From: Marinobacter santoriniensis NKSG1
GTDB lineage: Bacteria > Pseudomonadota > Gammaproteobacteria > Pseudomonadales > Oleiphilaceae
NCBI RefSeq assembly: GCF_000347775.1
Contig: NZ_APAT01000007.1
Location: 23,374 to 87,373 of the forward strand
DNA: 64,000 nucleotides
Reading direction: 5' to 3'
Under the pieces are notes generated by a model. The model saw nothing but the letters and a program-made list of their open reading frames with translations. It searched no databases and was not told the DNA's origin. The position numbers were made by a program, and so were the translations under genes. Each line of letters opens with the position of its first letter. Position 1 is the first letter of the stretch. Below, in pieces: positions 35,762-45,749 of the stretch.

Positions 35762-36597
35762 CCGGCGGCATCGATGTCACCGGCCGTCTGCGCAAGATGC
35801 CGGCAGAAGCAGGGGATCCGGTCACCTATACGATCGCCGTCGGTGATGATCGCATTCCCCTCAACGAACTGATCGGACGTCCGCTTCAGATCGATTTTGA
35901 TGGCGTGATCCGTTGCATACACTGCGACCGGACAACGAAAAAGAGCTTTAATCAGGGATATTGTTACCCCTGTTTCCGGAAGCTGGCGGCCTGTGACAGT
36001 TGCATCATGAGCCCTGAAAAGTGCCACTATCATCTTGGGACCTGCCGCGAGCCTGAGTGGGGCGAAACGCACTGCATGGTGGAGCATGTCGTGTATCTCG
36101 CGAACTCCTCCGGGCTCAAGGTCGGTATCACCCGTGCAACCCAGGTCCCGACGCGCTGGATCGATCAGGGTGCGGTTGAGGCCATTCCGTTGCTGAGAGT
36201 GAAAACGCGCTATATTGCCGGCCTGGTCGAGGTGGCCTGCAAGCAGCATGTGGCGGACCGGACCAACTGGCGGGCCATGCTCAAGGGTGATGTCCCGGAG
36301 CTGGATCTGGTCGCCGAAAAACAGAGGATGCTGGAGGTTATCGCTCCGGACATTGAGACCATCTGCGAGAACCAGGGTAACGATGCGGTCTGGCAGGTGG
36401 ACGAGGATGGACTGGGTCTCAGCTATCCGGTCAGCGTCTGGCCCGAGAAGATCAAAACCCATAATCTGGACAAAGAGCCGCACGTGGACGGCGTGTTGGA
36501 GGGCATCAAGGGTCAGTACCTGATTCTTGATACCGGAGTGATCAATATCCGGAAGTTCACCGGGTATGAGGTTCGCTTCCGCGTGGATGCCCGCTGA
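35758..36597 (+). CDS. DUF2797 protein with cysteine-rich zinc-binding region, TTG start
   Basis: This 279-aa protein belongs to DUF2797. The N-terminal half has a run of paired cysteines (CIHC, CYPC, CDSC, C-x-YHLGTC; about residues 58-100) that should hold zinc. The next part (VYLANSSGLKVGITRATQVPTRWIDQGA, here named only by its ends VYLANS and RWIDQG) resembles a GIY-YIG-like core, which raises the idea of a nucleic-acid-related role, but this is unproven. The TTG start overlaps the yeaC stop (TTGA). From memory the yeaC-DUF2797-pepN order is shared with Pseudomonas. Confidence 0.85.
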   Translation: MTGGIDVTGRLRKMPAEAGDPVTYTIAVGDDRIPLNELIGRPLQIDFDGVIRCIHCDRTTKKSFNQGYCYPCFRKLAACDSCIMSPEKCHYHLGTCREPEWGETHCMVEHVVYLANSSGLKVGITRATQVPTRWIDQGAVEAIPLLRVKTRYIAGLVEVACKQHVADRTNWRAMLKGDVPELDLVAEKQRMLEVIAPDIETICENQGNDAVWQVDEDGLGLSYPVSVWPEKIKTHNLDKEPHVDGVLEGIKGQYLILDTGVINIRKFTGYEVRFRVDAR

Positions 36598-36618
36598 ACC
36601 GAATTTTTGGAGATTGTC

Positions 36619-39261
36619 ATGCGTAGTAACCAGCCCCAAACCATTTACCTGAGTGACTACACGGTTCCTGCGTATCTGGTTGATCACGTGGACCTGAGAT
36701 TCGAGCTGTTCGAGGACGGCGCTCGTGTTCACAGTACCCTGTCGATCCGTCGCAATCCGGAATCCGCACGGAGCGATGCGTCACTCTCACTGGATGGAGA
36801 CAGCCTCTCGCTTCAGGGGGTGAGTCTCGATGGGCGCGAGTTGCAGGCGTCGGAATACGAGCTGACTGACGATCAGCTTGTGATTGCCGATGTGCCCGAT
36901 GCCTTCCAGCTCAATGTCGTTACCTGGATCGAGCCTCAGAACAACACCCGACTGGAGGGGCTCTACAAGTCCTCGGGAATGTTCTGTACCCAGTGCGAAG
37001 CCGAAGGATTCCGTTGCATCACCTTTTTCCCGGACCGTCCGGATGTGATGTCCCGGTTCCGTACCCGCATCGAAGCGGATCAAACGGCGTACCCTGTTTT
37101 GCTGTCCAACGGCAATGACGTGGATCGCGGTGAACTGGAGGGCGGTCGCCACTTTGTCACCTGGGAGGATCCGTTCCCCAAACCCTGTTACCTGTTTGCC
37201 CTGGTGGCCGGGGATCTGGTGGAAAAACGCGACACCTTCCGGACCTGTTCCGGCCGGGATATTGATCTCCGGATGTATGTGGAACCCCGGAATGCCGCGA
37301 AATGCGAGCACGCGATGGACTCCCTGAAACGTTCAATGCGTTGGGATGAGGAGGTCTACGGCCGTGAATACGATCTGGACATTTTCATGATCGTGGCGGT
37401 GGACGACTTCAACATGGGGGCCATGGAGAACAAGGGACTCAACATCTTCAACTCGTCCTGCGTTCTGGCCAGCCAGGAGACCGCCACAGATGCTGCCTTC
37501 CAGCGCATTGAAGCGATTGTCGCCCATGAGTATTTCCATAACTGGTCCGGCAATCGGGTGACCTGTCGGGACTGGTTCCAGCTGAGCCTGAAAGAAGGCT
37601 TTACCGTATTCCGGGATTCCCAGTTCTCTGCGGATATGGGGTCGCCGACGGTGAAACGGATCGAGGACGTTACCTTGCTGCGGACCGCCCAGTTTGCCGA
37701 GGACGCCGGCCCCATGGCCCATCCGGTGCGCCCCGCGTCGTACATGGAGATTTCCAACTTCTACACCCTGACCATCTATGAGAAAGGCGCCGAAGTGGTT
37801 CGCATGATCCACAACCTGCTCGGATCGGAGATGTTCCGCAAGGGCAGCGATCTCTACTTCGAGCGTCACGACGGTCAGGCGGTAACCACCGACGACTTTG
37901 TCAGGGCGATGGAGGATGCATCGGGTCGGGATCTGGCGCAGTTCCGTCTCTGGTACGAGCAGGCCGGCACGCCCGTGCTGACGGTGTCCGATGAGTTCGA
38001 TGAAGCGGCGGGGATTTATCGCCTGACCATCAGGCAGGACATTCCGGACACGCCGGGCCAGATTGACAAGAAACCACAGCACATACCGTTCGCGCTGGGC
38101 CTGCTAGGTTCCCATGGCGAGCCTTTGCCCCTGCGGCTGGCGCCGGATGATCAGGATGCCCCGGATGAGCGTGTTCTGGAACTGACCGACGCCGAACATA
38201 CTTTCGAGTTCCATGGTGTGGACGAGCGACCGGTGCCCTCGTTGCTGAGGCATTTCTCCGCACCGGTTCGCGTGCAATATCCCTGGACCCGGGAGCAGCT
38301 GCTGTTCCTGATGAGTCACGATCCCGACGGCTTCAATCGCTGGGATGCGGGCCAGCGGCTGACGGTGGATGTCATCCAGTCTCTGGTGGGCACGCCAAAG
38401 GACACGCCGGTAGAGCCACGGCTGGTGACCGCCTACAGGCACCTGATCTCAGATTCGGGACTGGACCAGGCACTGGTTGCCAAGATGCTGCAATTGCCAT
38501 CGGAAGCCTACCTGATCGAATTGTCCGAGAGCGCCGATGTGCCGGCCATCCATGAGGCACGGGAGCGTGTGCTCAAGCATCTGGCGATCGCCCTTCGCGA
38601 CGAACTGGTCGCCTGTTACAGACGGAACGGTGAGTCGGGCGCCTACGAGGTTACCCCCGAGGCTGTTGCCAGGCGCAGTCTGCGCAACACGGCCTTGTCC
38701 TGGTTGCTGGCCATTAACGACGAAGAGGCCCGCGAATTGGCCGTTCGCCAGTTCCGCGGTGCCGATAACATGACCGATCACATGGGGGCGCTCCGGGCCC
38801 TGGTCAATTCCGATTACGAGGATGACCGGACCGAAGCCCTGGCGACCTTCTACGAGCAGTTTCAGGACGACCCTCAGGTGGTCGAACTCTGGTTCTCGGT
38901 GCAGGCGTCCAGCGACCGGGCGGGGCAGTTGCCGCAAATCCGGGAGCTGATGGCACATCCGGCCTTTGACTGGAAAAACCCCAACAAGGTTCGCTCCGTT
39001 GTAGGAGCCTTCGCCGGGCAGAATCTGGCGGCGTTCCATCATGCTGACGGTTCCGGCTATGAGTTCCTGGCGGATCAGGTCTGCCGTCTGGATGACAGCA
39101 ACCCCCAGATTGCGGCCAGACTGGTGACACCGCTGACTCGCTGGCGCAAGTTTGCACCTGCCTACAGTGCCAGCATGAGAGCCGCCCTGGAGCGCATCCG
39201 CGACAAGAAAGGGCTTTCCCGGGATGTCTACGAGGTGGTGCACAAAAGCCTGGCAGACTGA
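36619..39261 (+). CDS. pepN: Aminopeptidase N
   Basis: This 880-aa M1-family zinc aminopeptidase is similar in size to Escherichia coli PepN (870). The exopeptidase motif GAMEN (NMGAMENKGLNIF) comes before the zinc motif HEYFH (303-307, with the third ligand E in LKEGFTVFRD). It removes N-terminal residues from peptides in the cytosol. The C-terminal helical domain is complete (ending DVYEVVHKSLAD). The start at 36619 has TTGGAG 7 bp ahead. A hairpin at 39288-39317 may be its terminator. Confidence 0.97.
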   Translation: MRSNQPQTIYLSDYTVPAYLVDHVDLRFELFEDGARVHSTLSIRRNPESARSDASLSLDGDSLSLQGVSLDGRELQASEYELTDDQLVIADVPDAFQLNVVTWIEPQNNTRLEGLYKSSGMFCTQCEAEGFRCITFFPDRPDVMSRFRTRIEADQTAYPVLLSNGNDVDRGELEGGRHFVTWEDPFPKPCYLFALVAGDLVEKRDTFRTCSGRDIDLRMYVEPRNAAKCEHAMDSLKRSMRWDEEVYGREYDLDIFMIVAVDDFNMGAMENKGLNIFNSSCVLASQETATDAAFQRIEAIVAHEYFHNWSGNRVTCRDWFQLSLKEGFTVFRDSQFSADMGSPTVKRIEDVTLLRTAQFAEDAGPMAHPVRPASYMEISNFYTLTIYEKGAEVVRMIHNLLGSEMFRKGSDLYFERHDGQAVTTDDFVRAMEDASGRDLAQFRLWYEQAGTPVLTVSDEFDEAAGIYRLTIRQDIPDTPGQIDKKPQHIPFALGLLGSHGEPLPLRLAPDDQDAPDERVLELTDAEHTFEFHGVDERPVPSLLRHFSAPVRVQYPWTREQLLFLMSHDPDGFNRWDAGQRLTVDVIQSLVGTPKDTPVEPRLVTAYRHLISDSGLDQALVAKMLQLPSEAYLIELSESADVPAIHEARERVLKHLAIALRDELVACYRRNGESGAYEVTPEAVARRSLRNTALSWLLAINDEEARELAVRQFRGADNMTDHMGALRALVNSDYEDDRTEALATFYEQFQDDPQVVELWFSVQASSDRAGQLPQIRELMAHPAFDWKNPNKVRSVVGAFAGQNLAAFHHADGSGYEFLADQVCRLDDSNPQIAARLVTPLTRWRKFAPAYSASMRAALERIRDKKGLSRDVYEVVHKSLAD

Positions 39262-39287
39262 TTCGCTGTTCCCTTCCTCTGATATCG

Positions 39288-39317
39288 GGCTGTGGCGGTG
39301 AAGACCCCGTCACAGCC
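39288..39317 (+). terminator. Hairpin after pepN, possible terminator
   Basis: GGCTGTG (39288-39294) pairs with CACAGCC (39311-39317) around a 16-nt loop. There is no T-run, so it may need Rho or only protect the 3' end. The remaining gap to 39445 probably holds the promoter of the DUF1329 gene. Confidence 0.4.
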
Positions 39318-39445
39318 TGATACAAAATCGCACTTTCGGTCGATAGACTTCGTTGCCGGATCGGCTAACCTAAAAGAACGTCATAGTATCCATCAGACCA
39401 CAATAAAAAGCCCCTAAGAGGCTTCCAGACGGATTTAGGTAGACC

Positions 39446-40834
39446 ATGAGATATAACAAAAATGTGTTGTTCGGCAGCCTCCTGGCTCTGTCCGTGGCAG
39501 CTGCGCCCGTCAGTGCCGCCGTATCGCAAAGCCAGGCTGACCGCCTGGGAAAGGATCTGACGCCTTTTGGCTCCCCGAAAGCTGGTAATAAATCAGGAAC
39601 CATTCCCGATTGGGATGGTGGACTGACCGAACCGCCTCCCGGATACGAAGGGAGTGGCCAGCATCACATCAACCCGTTCCCGGACGATCAGGTGCTTTTC
39701 ACCATCACCGCCGCCAATATGGATCAGTACAGTGATCATTTGAGCGAAGGTGTGAAGGCCATGTTCGAGACCTATCCCACCACGTTCAAGGTGCCGGTGT
39801 ACAAGAGCCGCCGCACGCACGCGATTCCGGATTGGGTCGCCAAGAATGTGAAGGACAACGCAACGTCTGCGGAAATGGTGGGCGAGGGCGCCGGTATCAA
39901 GGGTGCCTATGGGGGCTACCCGTTCCCGATTTTGAGCGGGAACGATGAACAAAAAGCCTGGCAGGTCATGTGGAACCATCTGACCCGCTGGCGTGGGATT
40001 TACGTCACCCGTCGTTCGAGTGAAGTGGCTGTCCAGCAGGACGGTGATTACTCGCTGGTGACCTCACAGCAGGAAGTGTTCTTCAACTTCTACAACCCGA
40101 AGGGTGATGAAAGCACCCTGGACAACATCATTTTCTATTATCTGTCGTTCACCCTGTCACCACCCCGTCTTGCCGGTGGTGCCATCCTGATCCAGGAAAC
40201 CCTGAACCAGATCATCGAGCCGCGTAACGGATGGGGGTACAACGCAGGCCAGCGGCGCGTTCGCCGGGCGCCCAACCTTAACTACGATTCCCCGATCGCG
40301 GCATCCGACAACCTGCGCACCGCCGACGACACCGACATCTTTAACGGGGCGCTGGACAAGTACAATTGGAAGTACCTGGGCAAGCGCGAGATCTACATTC
40401 CGTACAACTGTTACCGGATTGGTGAGGCCGGCGTGCCTTATTCCAAGATTCTCGGGATTTCCCACATCAACCCGGATCTGACGCGGTGGGAGTTGCATCG
40501 GGTCCACGTGGTTGAAGCGACCCTCAAGAAAGGTGAGCGTCACATTTATTCCAAGCGTCGTTTTTACGTGGATGAAGACAGCTGGAATGCGGTCCTGGTA
40601 GATCAGTACGACAGCCGAGGCAATCTCTGGCGCGTCACCATGGGCTTGCCGAAGAACTATTACGAGCTGCCGGGTGTCTGGACCGTTCTGGACGTCTATC
40701 ATGATCTACAGGCACGTCGTTATCACGTTCTGGGACTGGATACCGAAGAACCGACTACCCGGGTCTTCTCGGACAAGATTCCGAACAAACGTTATTTCTC
40801 ACCGGCTTCCCTGCGTCGCAGGAGTGTTCGTTAA
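39446..40834 (+). CDS. DUF1329 outer-envelope lipid-associated protein
   Basis: This 462-aa exported protein has a clear signal peptide (NVLFGSLLALSVAAAPVSA, cleavage near residue 24). The DUF1329 domain fills the rest, with a LolB-like fold expected from the family; the blocks SGNDEQKAWQVMWNHLTRW, RRVRRAPNLNYDSP and YVDEDSWNAVLVDQYD are characteristic. DUF1329 proteins usually occur with DUF1302, YCF48 and RND genes and are thought to move hydrophobic compounds across the envelope. Here YCF48 and RND genes follow, while DUF1302 is not in the window. Location: periplasm or inner face of the outer membrane. Confidence 0.85.
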   Translation: MRYNKNVLFGSLLALSVAAAPVSAAVSQSQADRLGKDLTPFGSPKAGNKSGTIPDWDGGLTEPPPGYEGSGQHHINPFPDDQVLFTITAANMDQYSDHLSEGVKAMFETYPTTFKVPVYKSRRTHAIPDWVAKNVKDNATSAEMVGEGAGIKGAYGGYPFPILSGNDEQKAWQVMWNHLTRWRGIYVTRRSSEVAVQQDGDYSLVTSQQEVFFNFYNPKGDESTLDNIIFYYLSFTLSPPRLAGGAILIQETLNQIIEPRNGWGYNAGQRRVRRAPNLNYDSPIAASDNLRTADDTDIFNGALDKYNWKYLGKREIYIPYNCYRIGEAGVPYSKILGISHINPDLTRWELHRVHVVEATLKKGERHIYSKRRFYVDEDSWNAVLVDQYDSRGNLWRVTMGLPKNYYELPGVWTVLDVYHDLQARRYHVLGLDTEEPTTRVFSDKIPNKRYFSPASLRRRSVR

Positions 40835-40877
40835 CACGCCAAGTCGCTTGATGTGAGACGGCCCTTCGGGGCAGCGG

Positions 40878-40921
40878 CAGTACGCATGCCGGCAATCGGG
40901 GGATTGCTGGCATGCGTATTG
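40878..40921 (+). other. Long hairpin between the DUF1329 and YCF48 genes
   Basis: Two 20-nt arms (40878-40897 and 40902-40921) pair with two G-U wobbles around a GGGG loop. TTTAAG follows, so it could be a partial terminator. In this position it would lower read-through or protect the DUF1329 mRNA, giving more of the first protein than of the RND pump. Confidence 0.7.
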
Positions 40922-40979
40922 TTTAAGCCGGCAATGCCGGTCAGAGACACCGTGTAATAACAACCAATAGGCAATCTGA

Positions 40980-42125
40980 ATGGCTACAAGCTTTGTGCGT
41001 AAAACTCTCGGTGCAGCGTGCCTGGGGCTCTCCATGGTCTGCGCATCCCCGGTGGCTATGGCGCTGGGAGATCTGCTGGAGACTCCGGCGCGTCCCTCGG
41101 ACCTGGCTCCCGAGAGCCTGTTGAACGATGTCGCCAGCTCTGGCGACCGTATCGTGGCGGCGGGAGAACGCGGGCACATTATCTACTCGGACGATCAGGG
41201 AAAGACATGGAGCCAGGCGAAGGTTCCGGTCTCGGTAACCCTGACGGGCGTTGATTTTGGTACCAAGACGGATCTCTGGGCCGTGGGGCACAGCGGTGCC
41301 GTGCTGCATTCCGGGGATTCCGGTGCAACCTGGGAGCTCCAGCTGGACGGTATTCGCGCCGCAAAGCTGGCCATTGCCAGCCAGGAAGATGAAATCGCCC
41401 AGATGGAACAGCGGATCGAAGAGGCGCCAGAAGCCGATAAAGGCGATCTCGAATGGGCGCTGGATGATCTCAAATTCCGTTTGGAAAACATGCAGAGCGA
41501 TCTGGACATCGGCCCCGTCAATCCGTTTCTCGATGTCTGGTTCGAGAATGCCAGTCATGGCTTTGTGGTGGGGGCCTACGGCATGATCTACCGCACCGTG
41601 GATGGTGGGAAGTCCTGGCAGGATTGGGCGCCAAAGATCGAAAACCCGCAGGGCTATCACCTGAATGCCATCTCCAGTGTGGCGGGCGGTGCGCTCGTGA
41701 TTGTCGGTGAGGCCGGTCAGATTTTCGTGTCTGTCGATAATGGAGAGAGCTGGGAGAAGCGGGACAGCCCCTATCCCGGTTCACTGTTTGGTGTGATGGG
41801 CACGGGTCGGGTCAACGAGATTCTGGCCTTTGGTCTGCGTGGCACACTGATGTTTTCCTCCGACCTCGGCAAGTCCTGGTCTATTGTTAATACCGGTTCG
41901 TCCGCGACGCTGAACGACGGTGCCGCCGATGGTGACCGGATTGTTCTCGTGGGTAACGAGGGTACGGTCCTCACCAGTGGAAACAGCGGCGATACCTTCC
42001 GTGAAAGCCTTCTGGAAGACCGCGAAGGGCTGATGGGAGTGGTTCCCCTGGCAGATACCAATCTGCTTCTCGTGGGCGAACATGGTGCCAAGCGGACCGA
42101 CGCTGACGGCAAAAAACTTCAATAA
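40980..42125 (+). CDS. YCF48-like beta-propeller protein, exported
   Basis: This 381-aa protein has a signal peptide (about 1-29, GAACLGLSMVCASPVAMA). The body is a seven-bladed-propeller type made of BNR/YCF48 repeats: several copies of the S/T-D-D/N-G-G/E-K-S/T-W pattern are seen (SDDQGKTWS, SGDSGATWE, TVDGGKSWQ, SVDNGESWE, SSDLGKSWS). A helical insert lies near 120-165. YCF48/HCF136 assists photosystem II assembly in plants, but this copy lies between DUF1329 and RND genes, where such proteins probably serve as periplasmic adaptors of the pump. Confidence 0.87.
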   Translation: MATSFVRKTLGAACLGLSMVCASPVAMALGDLLETPARPSDLAPESLLNDVASSGDRIVAAGERGHIIYSDDQGKTWSQAKVPVSVTLTGVDFGTKTDLWAVGHSGAVLHSGDSGATWELQLDGIRAAKLAIASQEDEIAQMEQRIEEAPEADKGDLEWALDDLKFRLENMQSDLDIGPVNPFLDVWFENASHGFVVGAYGMIYRTVDGGKSWQDWAPKIENPQGYHLNAISSVAGGALVIVGEAGQIFVSVDNGESWEKRDSPYPGSLFGVMGTGRVNEILAFGLRGTLMFSSDLGKSWSIVNTGSSATLNDGAADGDRIVLVGNEGTVLTSGNSGDTFRESLLEDREGLMGVVPLADTNLLLVGEHGAKRTDADGKKLQ

Positions 42126-42171
42126 CGCCCTGATGTGGCAATAACAGAATTCAATATAGAGGGGCTTTTGA

Positions 42172-44556
42172 ATGTCCAACCCTAAGCACGATAAGGGCGA
42201 GCACTACCTCACAACGCCGAAGGCCGAGCCGTTTCTCGAGCGCGTCATCTTCAATAACCGGGCGATCATCCTCGGTTTGCTGGCTCTGCTGACCCTGTTT
42301 CTGGGGTACAACGCGATCAAGATCCAGCCGGATGCAAGCTTCGAGCGGATGATCCCGCTGGAGCATCCCTACATCGTCAACATGATGGATAACCGGAAAG
42401 ACCTGGAAAATCTGGGGAACTTTGTCCGGATTGCTGTCGAGGCGAAGCAGGGGGATATCTTCAACAAGGAGTACATGGAGACCCTGAAGCAGATCACCGA
42501 CGAGGTGTTTTACCTCAACGGGGTGGATCGCTCGGGCCTGAAATCCCTCTGGACGTCCAACGTTCGCTGGGTGGAGGTCACAGAGCAGGGGTTCCAGGGT
42601 GGTACCGTCATTCCGGACAACTACGACGGCTCCCATCAGAGCCTGGAGCAGCTGCGCCAGAATGTGTTGCGCTCCAGCGAAGTCGGCCGTCTGGTGTCGG
42701 ATAACTTCAAGTCCACCATTGTGTACGCACCGCTGTACGAAAAGAATCCGGAAACCGGCGAACCTCTGGACTATGCCGAGTTCTCCCGTCAGCTTGAAGA
42801 AAAAGTGCGTCAGAAGTACGAGGCGCAGAATCCGAATGTTGAAATCCACATCGTCGGTTTCGCCAAGAAAGTTGGCGATCTGATCGAGGGCATTGGCTCG
42901 ATCGCCTGGTTTGCGGGCATCACCATTGTGCTCACAACCCTGTTGCTGTTCTGGTACTCCCGTTGTATTGCAGGGACCCTGGTGCCGGTCGTGACCTCCA
43001 TTATTGCGGTCTTTTGGCAGCTTGGAACACTCCGGCTCCTTGGTTACGGTCTGGATCCCTATTCCGTCCTGGTGCCGTTCCTCGTCTTTGCGATTGGTAT
43101 CAGTCACGGTGTGCAGATCGTCAACGCCATGGCAGTCGAGGCTTCCAAGGGATTCGATGCGGTGACGTCCGCCCGACTGGCGTTCCGCTCCCTGTATATC
43201 CCCGGCATGCTGGCGCTGATTTCCGATGCCTTCGGCTTCCTGACCCTGTTCTTCATTCAGATCGACGTCATTCGTGATCTGGCGGTTGCGGCGGGTATCG
43301 GTGTGGCATTCGTTATCATCACCAACCTTGTGCTCCACGTACTGATCATGTCGTACATCGGTATCACGAAGCGTGGTGTCAATCACGTACAGAACCGGAG
43401 CAGTAACAAGGATCGGAAATGGCGGGTGCTTTCGTACTTCTCGCACCCGGGTGTGGCGCCTATTTCCCTGCTTATTGCAGTCATTGGTCTTGGTCTGGGT
43501 GTCTACTACAAGCAGGACCTCAAGGTTGGCGACCTCGACAAGGGGGCTCCGGAGCTTCGCAAGGACTCCCAGTACAATCAGGACAATGCGTTCATCATTG
43601 ACAACTACTCCACCAGTGCCGATGTCATGGTGGTGATGGTCAGGACCCCGAAAGAGCAATGCACCCAGTACTCGGTGTTGCGTGCCATGGATGCCCTGGA
43701 ATGGGAGCTCCAGAATACGCCGGGTGTCCAGTCGACGGCGTCGCTGGCAGATGTCTCGAAAATCGTGACCAAGGCGCTGAACGAGGGTAACTGGAACTGG
43801 TATGCGATCTCGCGGAACCAGACCATCATCAACGCATCGATACGGAGTGCACCCTCCGGCCTGATTAACACCGACTGCAGCCTGACACCGCTTCTGGTGT
43901 TCCTGGAAGACCACAAGGCGGAAACGCTGCAAACGGTGGTCAAGCGGGTTGAGGCGTTTGCCCAGGAGAATAACAACGACGAGCATACCTTCCTGCTGGC
44001 CGCGGGTAATGCGGGTGTCGAAGCCGCAACGAACGAAGTGATCTCGAAGGCCAAGGACCGGATGTTGATGTTCGTCTACGGCGTGGTGAGTTTGCTGTGC
44101 TTTGTTACGTTCCGGTCGATTCGCGCCGTGCTGTGTATCGTTATCCCGCTGGGACTCACGTCTGTTCTGTGTGAGGCGATCATGGCGGTGTCCGGAATCG
44201 GCATCAAAGTGGCGACTCTGCCGGTTATTGCACTGGGGGTCGGCATCGGCGTGGATTACGGTATTTACATATACAGCAAGCTTGAGAAATACCTGATTGA
44301 AGGTAAGACTTTGCAGGAGGCTTATTTTGAAACCTTGCGGTCCACCGGGAAGGCAGTTGTCTTTACGGGTGTGACCCTGGGTATCGGGGTTGTCACCTGG
44401 ATCTTCTCTCCGATCAAGTTCCAGGCTGACATGGGTTTCCTGCTCTTCTTCATGTTCCTCTGGAACATGGTCGGCGCGATCTGGTTGCTGCCTGCGCTGG
44501 CACGCTTCCTTCTCCGGCCTGACCGGATGGTCGCGAAGGCAAGAGCAGCGGAATAA
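42172..44556 (+). CDS. RND-superfamily (MMPL-type) exporter
   Basis: This 794-aa inner-membrane transporter has two similar halves, each with one membrane segment, a periplasmic loop and a block of five membrane segments (first half: about 20-40, 235-400; second half: about 425-445, 630-780). The sterol-sensing/MMPL-like blocks are FAIGISHGVQIVNAMAVEAS and ALGVGIGVDYGIYIYSKLEK. MMPL-type pumps usually carry lipids or other hydrophobic molecules driven by protons. It lies 46 bp after the YCF48 gene and completes a DUF1329-YCF48-RND set. A strong terminator follows. Confidence 0.92.
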   Translation: MSNPKHDKGEHYLTTPKAEPFLERVIFNNRAIILGLLALLTLFLGYNAIKIQPDASFERMIPLEHPYIVNMMDNRKDLENLGNFVRIAVEAKQGDIFNKEYMETLKQITDEVFYLNGVDRSGLKSLWTSNVRWVEVTEQGFQGGTVIPDNYDGSHQSLEQLRQNVLRSSEVGRLVSDNFKSTIVYAPLYEKNPETGEPLDYAEFSRQLEEKVRQKYEAQNPNVEIHIVGFAKKVGDLIEGIGSIAWFAGITIVLTTLLLFWYSRCIAGTLVPVVTSIIAVFWQLGTLRLLGYGLDPYSVLVPFLVFAIGISHGVQIVNAMAVEASKGFDAVTSARLAFRSLYIPGMLALISDAFGFLTLFFIQIDVIRDLAVAAGIGVAFVIITNLVLHVLIMSYIGITKRGVNHVQNRSSNKDRKWRVLSYFSHPGVAPISLLIAVIGLGLGVYYKQDLKVGDLDKGAPELRKDSQYNQDNAFIIDNYSTSADVMVVMVRTPKEQCTQYSVLRAMDALEWELQNTPGVQSTASLADVSKIVTKALNEGNWNWYAISRNQTIINASIRSAPSGLINTDCSLTPLLVFLEDHKAETLQTVVKRVEAFAQENNNDEHTFLLAAGNAGVEAATNEVISKAKDRMLMFVYGVVSLLCFVTFRSIRAVLCIVIPLGLTSVLCEAIMAVSGIGIKVATLPVIALGVGIGVDYGIYIYSKLEKYLIEGKTLQEAYFETLRSTGKAVVFTGVTLGIGVVTWIFSPIKFQADMGFLLFFMFLWNMVGAIWLLPALARFLLRPDRMVAKARAAE

Positions 44557-44575
44557 GCTTGCGTCCCGATTCAGT

Positions 44576-44602
44576 AAAAAAGCCCGCTTTGCGGGCTTTT
44601 TT
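44576..44602 (+). terminator. Intrinsic terminator after the RND gene
   Basis: AAAGCCCGC-TTT-GCGGGCTTTTTT is a perfect GC-rich stem (44581-44587 with 44591-44597) with flanking A- and T-runs, so it can act in both directions. Confidence 0.95.
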
Positions 44603-44747
44603 ATTGCTTGTTCAAATGTTTAGCGAGCAGGGGCCAGCTTTATTTATGCGATAAACTGGTCTATGTTCAAAGAGGACGCGACCGACGCCCGTCCCGATGC
44701 GGGCAGTCATATTAACTATAAATACCTGACAAAAAGGAAGAAGCTAC

Positions 44748-45728
44748 ATGACTCTGAAACTCAAAGTATCCGCTCTTGCGATGGCTGCGGCCGTCAGTCT
44801 TGGTGCTTCCACGTCTGTTTCGGCTCAGGAACAGCAGTTCATCACCATCGGTACCGGCGGTGTAACCGGGGTTTACTATCCTGCTGGCGGTGCTATCTGC
44901 CGGTTGGTCAACATGGATCGGAAAGAACATGGCATCCGTTGCTCCGTTGAGAGTACCGGCGGTTCTGTCTATAACCTGAATGCCATTCGTCAGGGCGAGC
45001 TCGACCTGGCTGTGGCCCAGTCCGACTGGCAGTACCATGCCTACAACGGCACCAGCCAGTTCAAGGATGACGGCCCCAACAAGAAGCTGCGCGCTGTATT
45101 CTCTCTGCATCCGGAGCCGTTTACCGTTGTTGCAAGCAAGGCCTCCGGCGTCAAGAAGTTTGAAGATCTGGCCGGAAAGCGCGTATCCGTTGGTAACCCG
45201 GGTTCGGGTCAGCGTGCAACGGCGGAAGTGCTGATGGACGAAATGGGCTGGACCATGGACAAGTTCTCCCTGGCAGCCGAGCTGAAAGCCTCCGAGCAGT
45301 CCCAGGCTCTGTGTGACGGCAACATTGATGCCTTCTTCTACACCGTGGGTCACCCGTCCGGCGCCATCAAGGAAGCCACAACCTCCTGTGACAGCGTTAT
45401 CGTTGAAGTCGACAACGACGCAACCAAGAAGCTGATCAAAGAGAACCCTTACTATCGGAAGGCCGTTATCCCCGGTGGCATGTATCGTGGTACCGATGAA
45501 GACGTCACCACCTTTGGTGTCGGTGCAACTCTCGTATCGTCCACCGACGTCCCGGATGACGTGGTCTACGAAGTGGTCAAGGCCGTCTTCGAGAACTTCG
45601 ACAGCTTCAAGCGTCTGCATCCGGCGTTTGCCAACCTGAAGAAGGAAGAGATGGTTCACGATGGCCTGAGTGCGCCTCTGCACCCGGGTGCCCTGAAGTA
45701 CTACAAGGAAGTTGGCCTGATCAAGTGA
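44748..45728 (+). CDS. TAXI-family TRAP transporter substrate-binding protein
   Basis: This 326-aa periplasmic binding protein has a signal peptide ([19 protein letters not shown], cleavage near residue 26). The TAXI family start is clear: [25 protein letters not shown] (key words [13 protein letters not shown]), then [20 protein letters not shown]. It delivers a small organic anion, often glutamate or another dicarboxylate, to the fused permease encoded next; the ligand is not predictable. The RBS is AGGAAGAAG. A stable hairpin separates it from the permease gene, which usually allows much more binding protein than permease. Confidence 0.93.
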   Translation: MTLKLKVSALAMAAAVSLGASTSVSAQEQQFITIGTGGVTGVYYPAGGAICRLVNMDRKEHGIRCSVESTGGSVYNLNAIRQGELDLAVAQSDWQYHAYNGTSQFKDDGPNKKLRAVFSLHPEPFTVVASKASGVKKFEDLAGKRVSVGNPGSGQRATAEVLMDEMGWTMDKFSLAAELKASEQSQALCDGNIDAFFYTVGHPSGAIKEATTSCDSVIVEVDNDATKKLIKENPYYRKAVIPGGMYRGTDEDVTTFGVGATLVSSTDVPDDVVYEVVKAVFENFDSFKRLHPAFANLKKEEMVHDGLSAPLHPGALKYYKEVGLIK

Positions 45729-45749
45729 TCCGGCTGAGCTAAATAACGT

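Noticed and set aside
42151..43986. A 611-codon open frame antisense to the RND gene; similar long antisense frames at 9393-11042, 29349-30956, 20893-22113 and 53299-54909
   Set aside because: They mirror well-conserved genes on the other strand, have no ribosome-binding sites, and show His/Gln/Arg-rich composition typical of reversed G+C-rich coding DNA.
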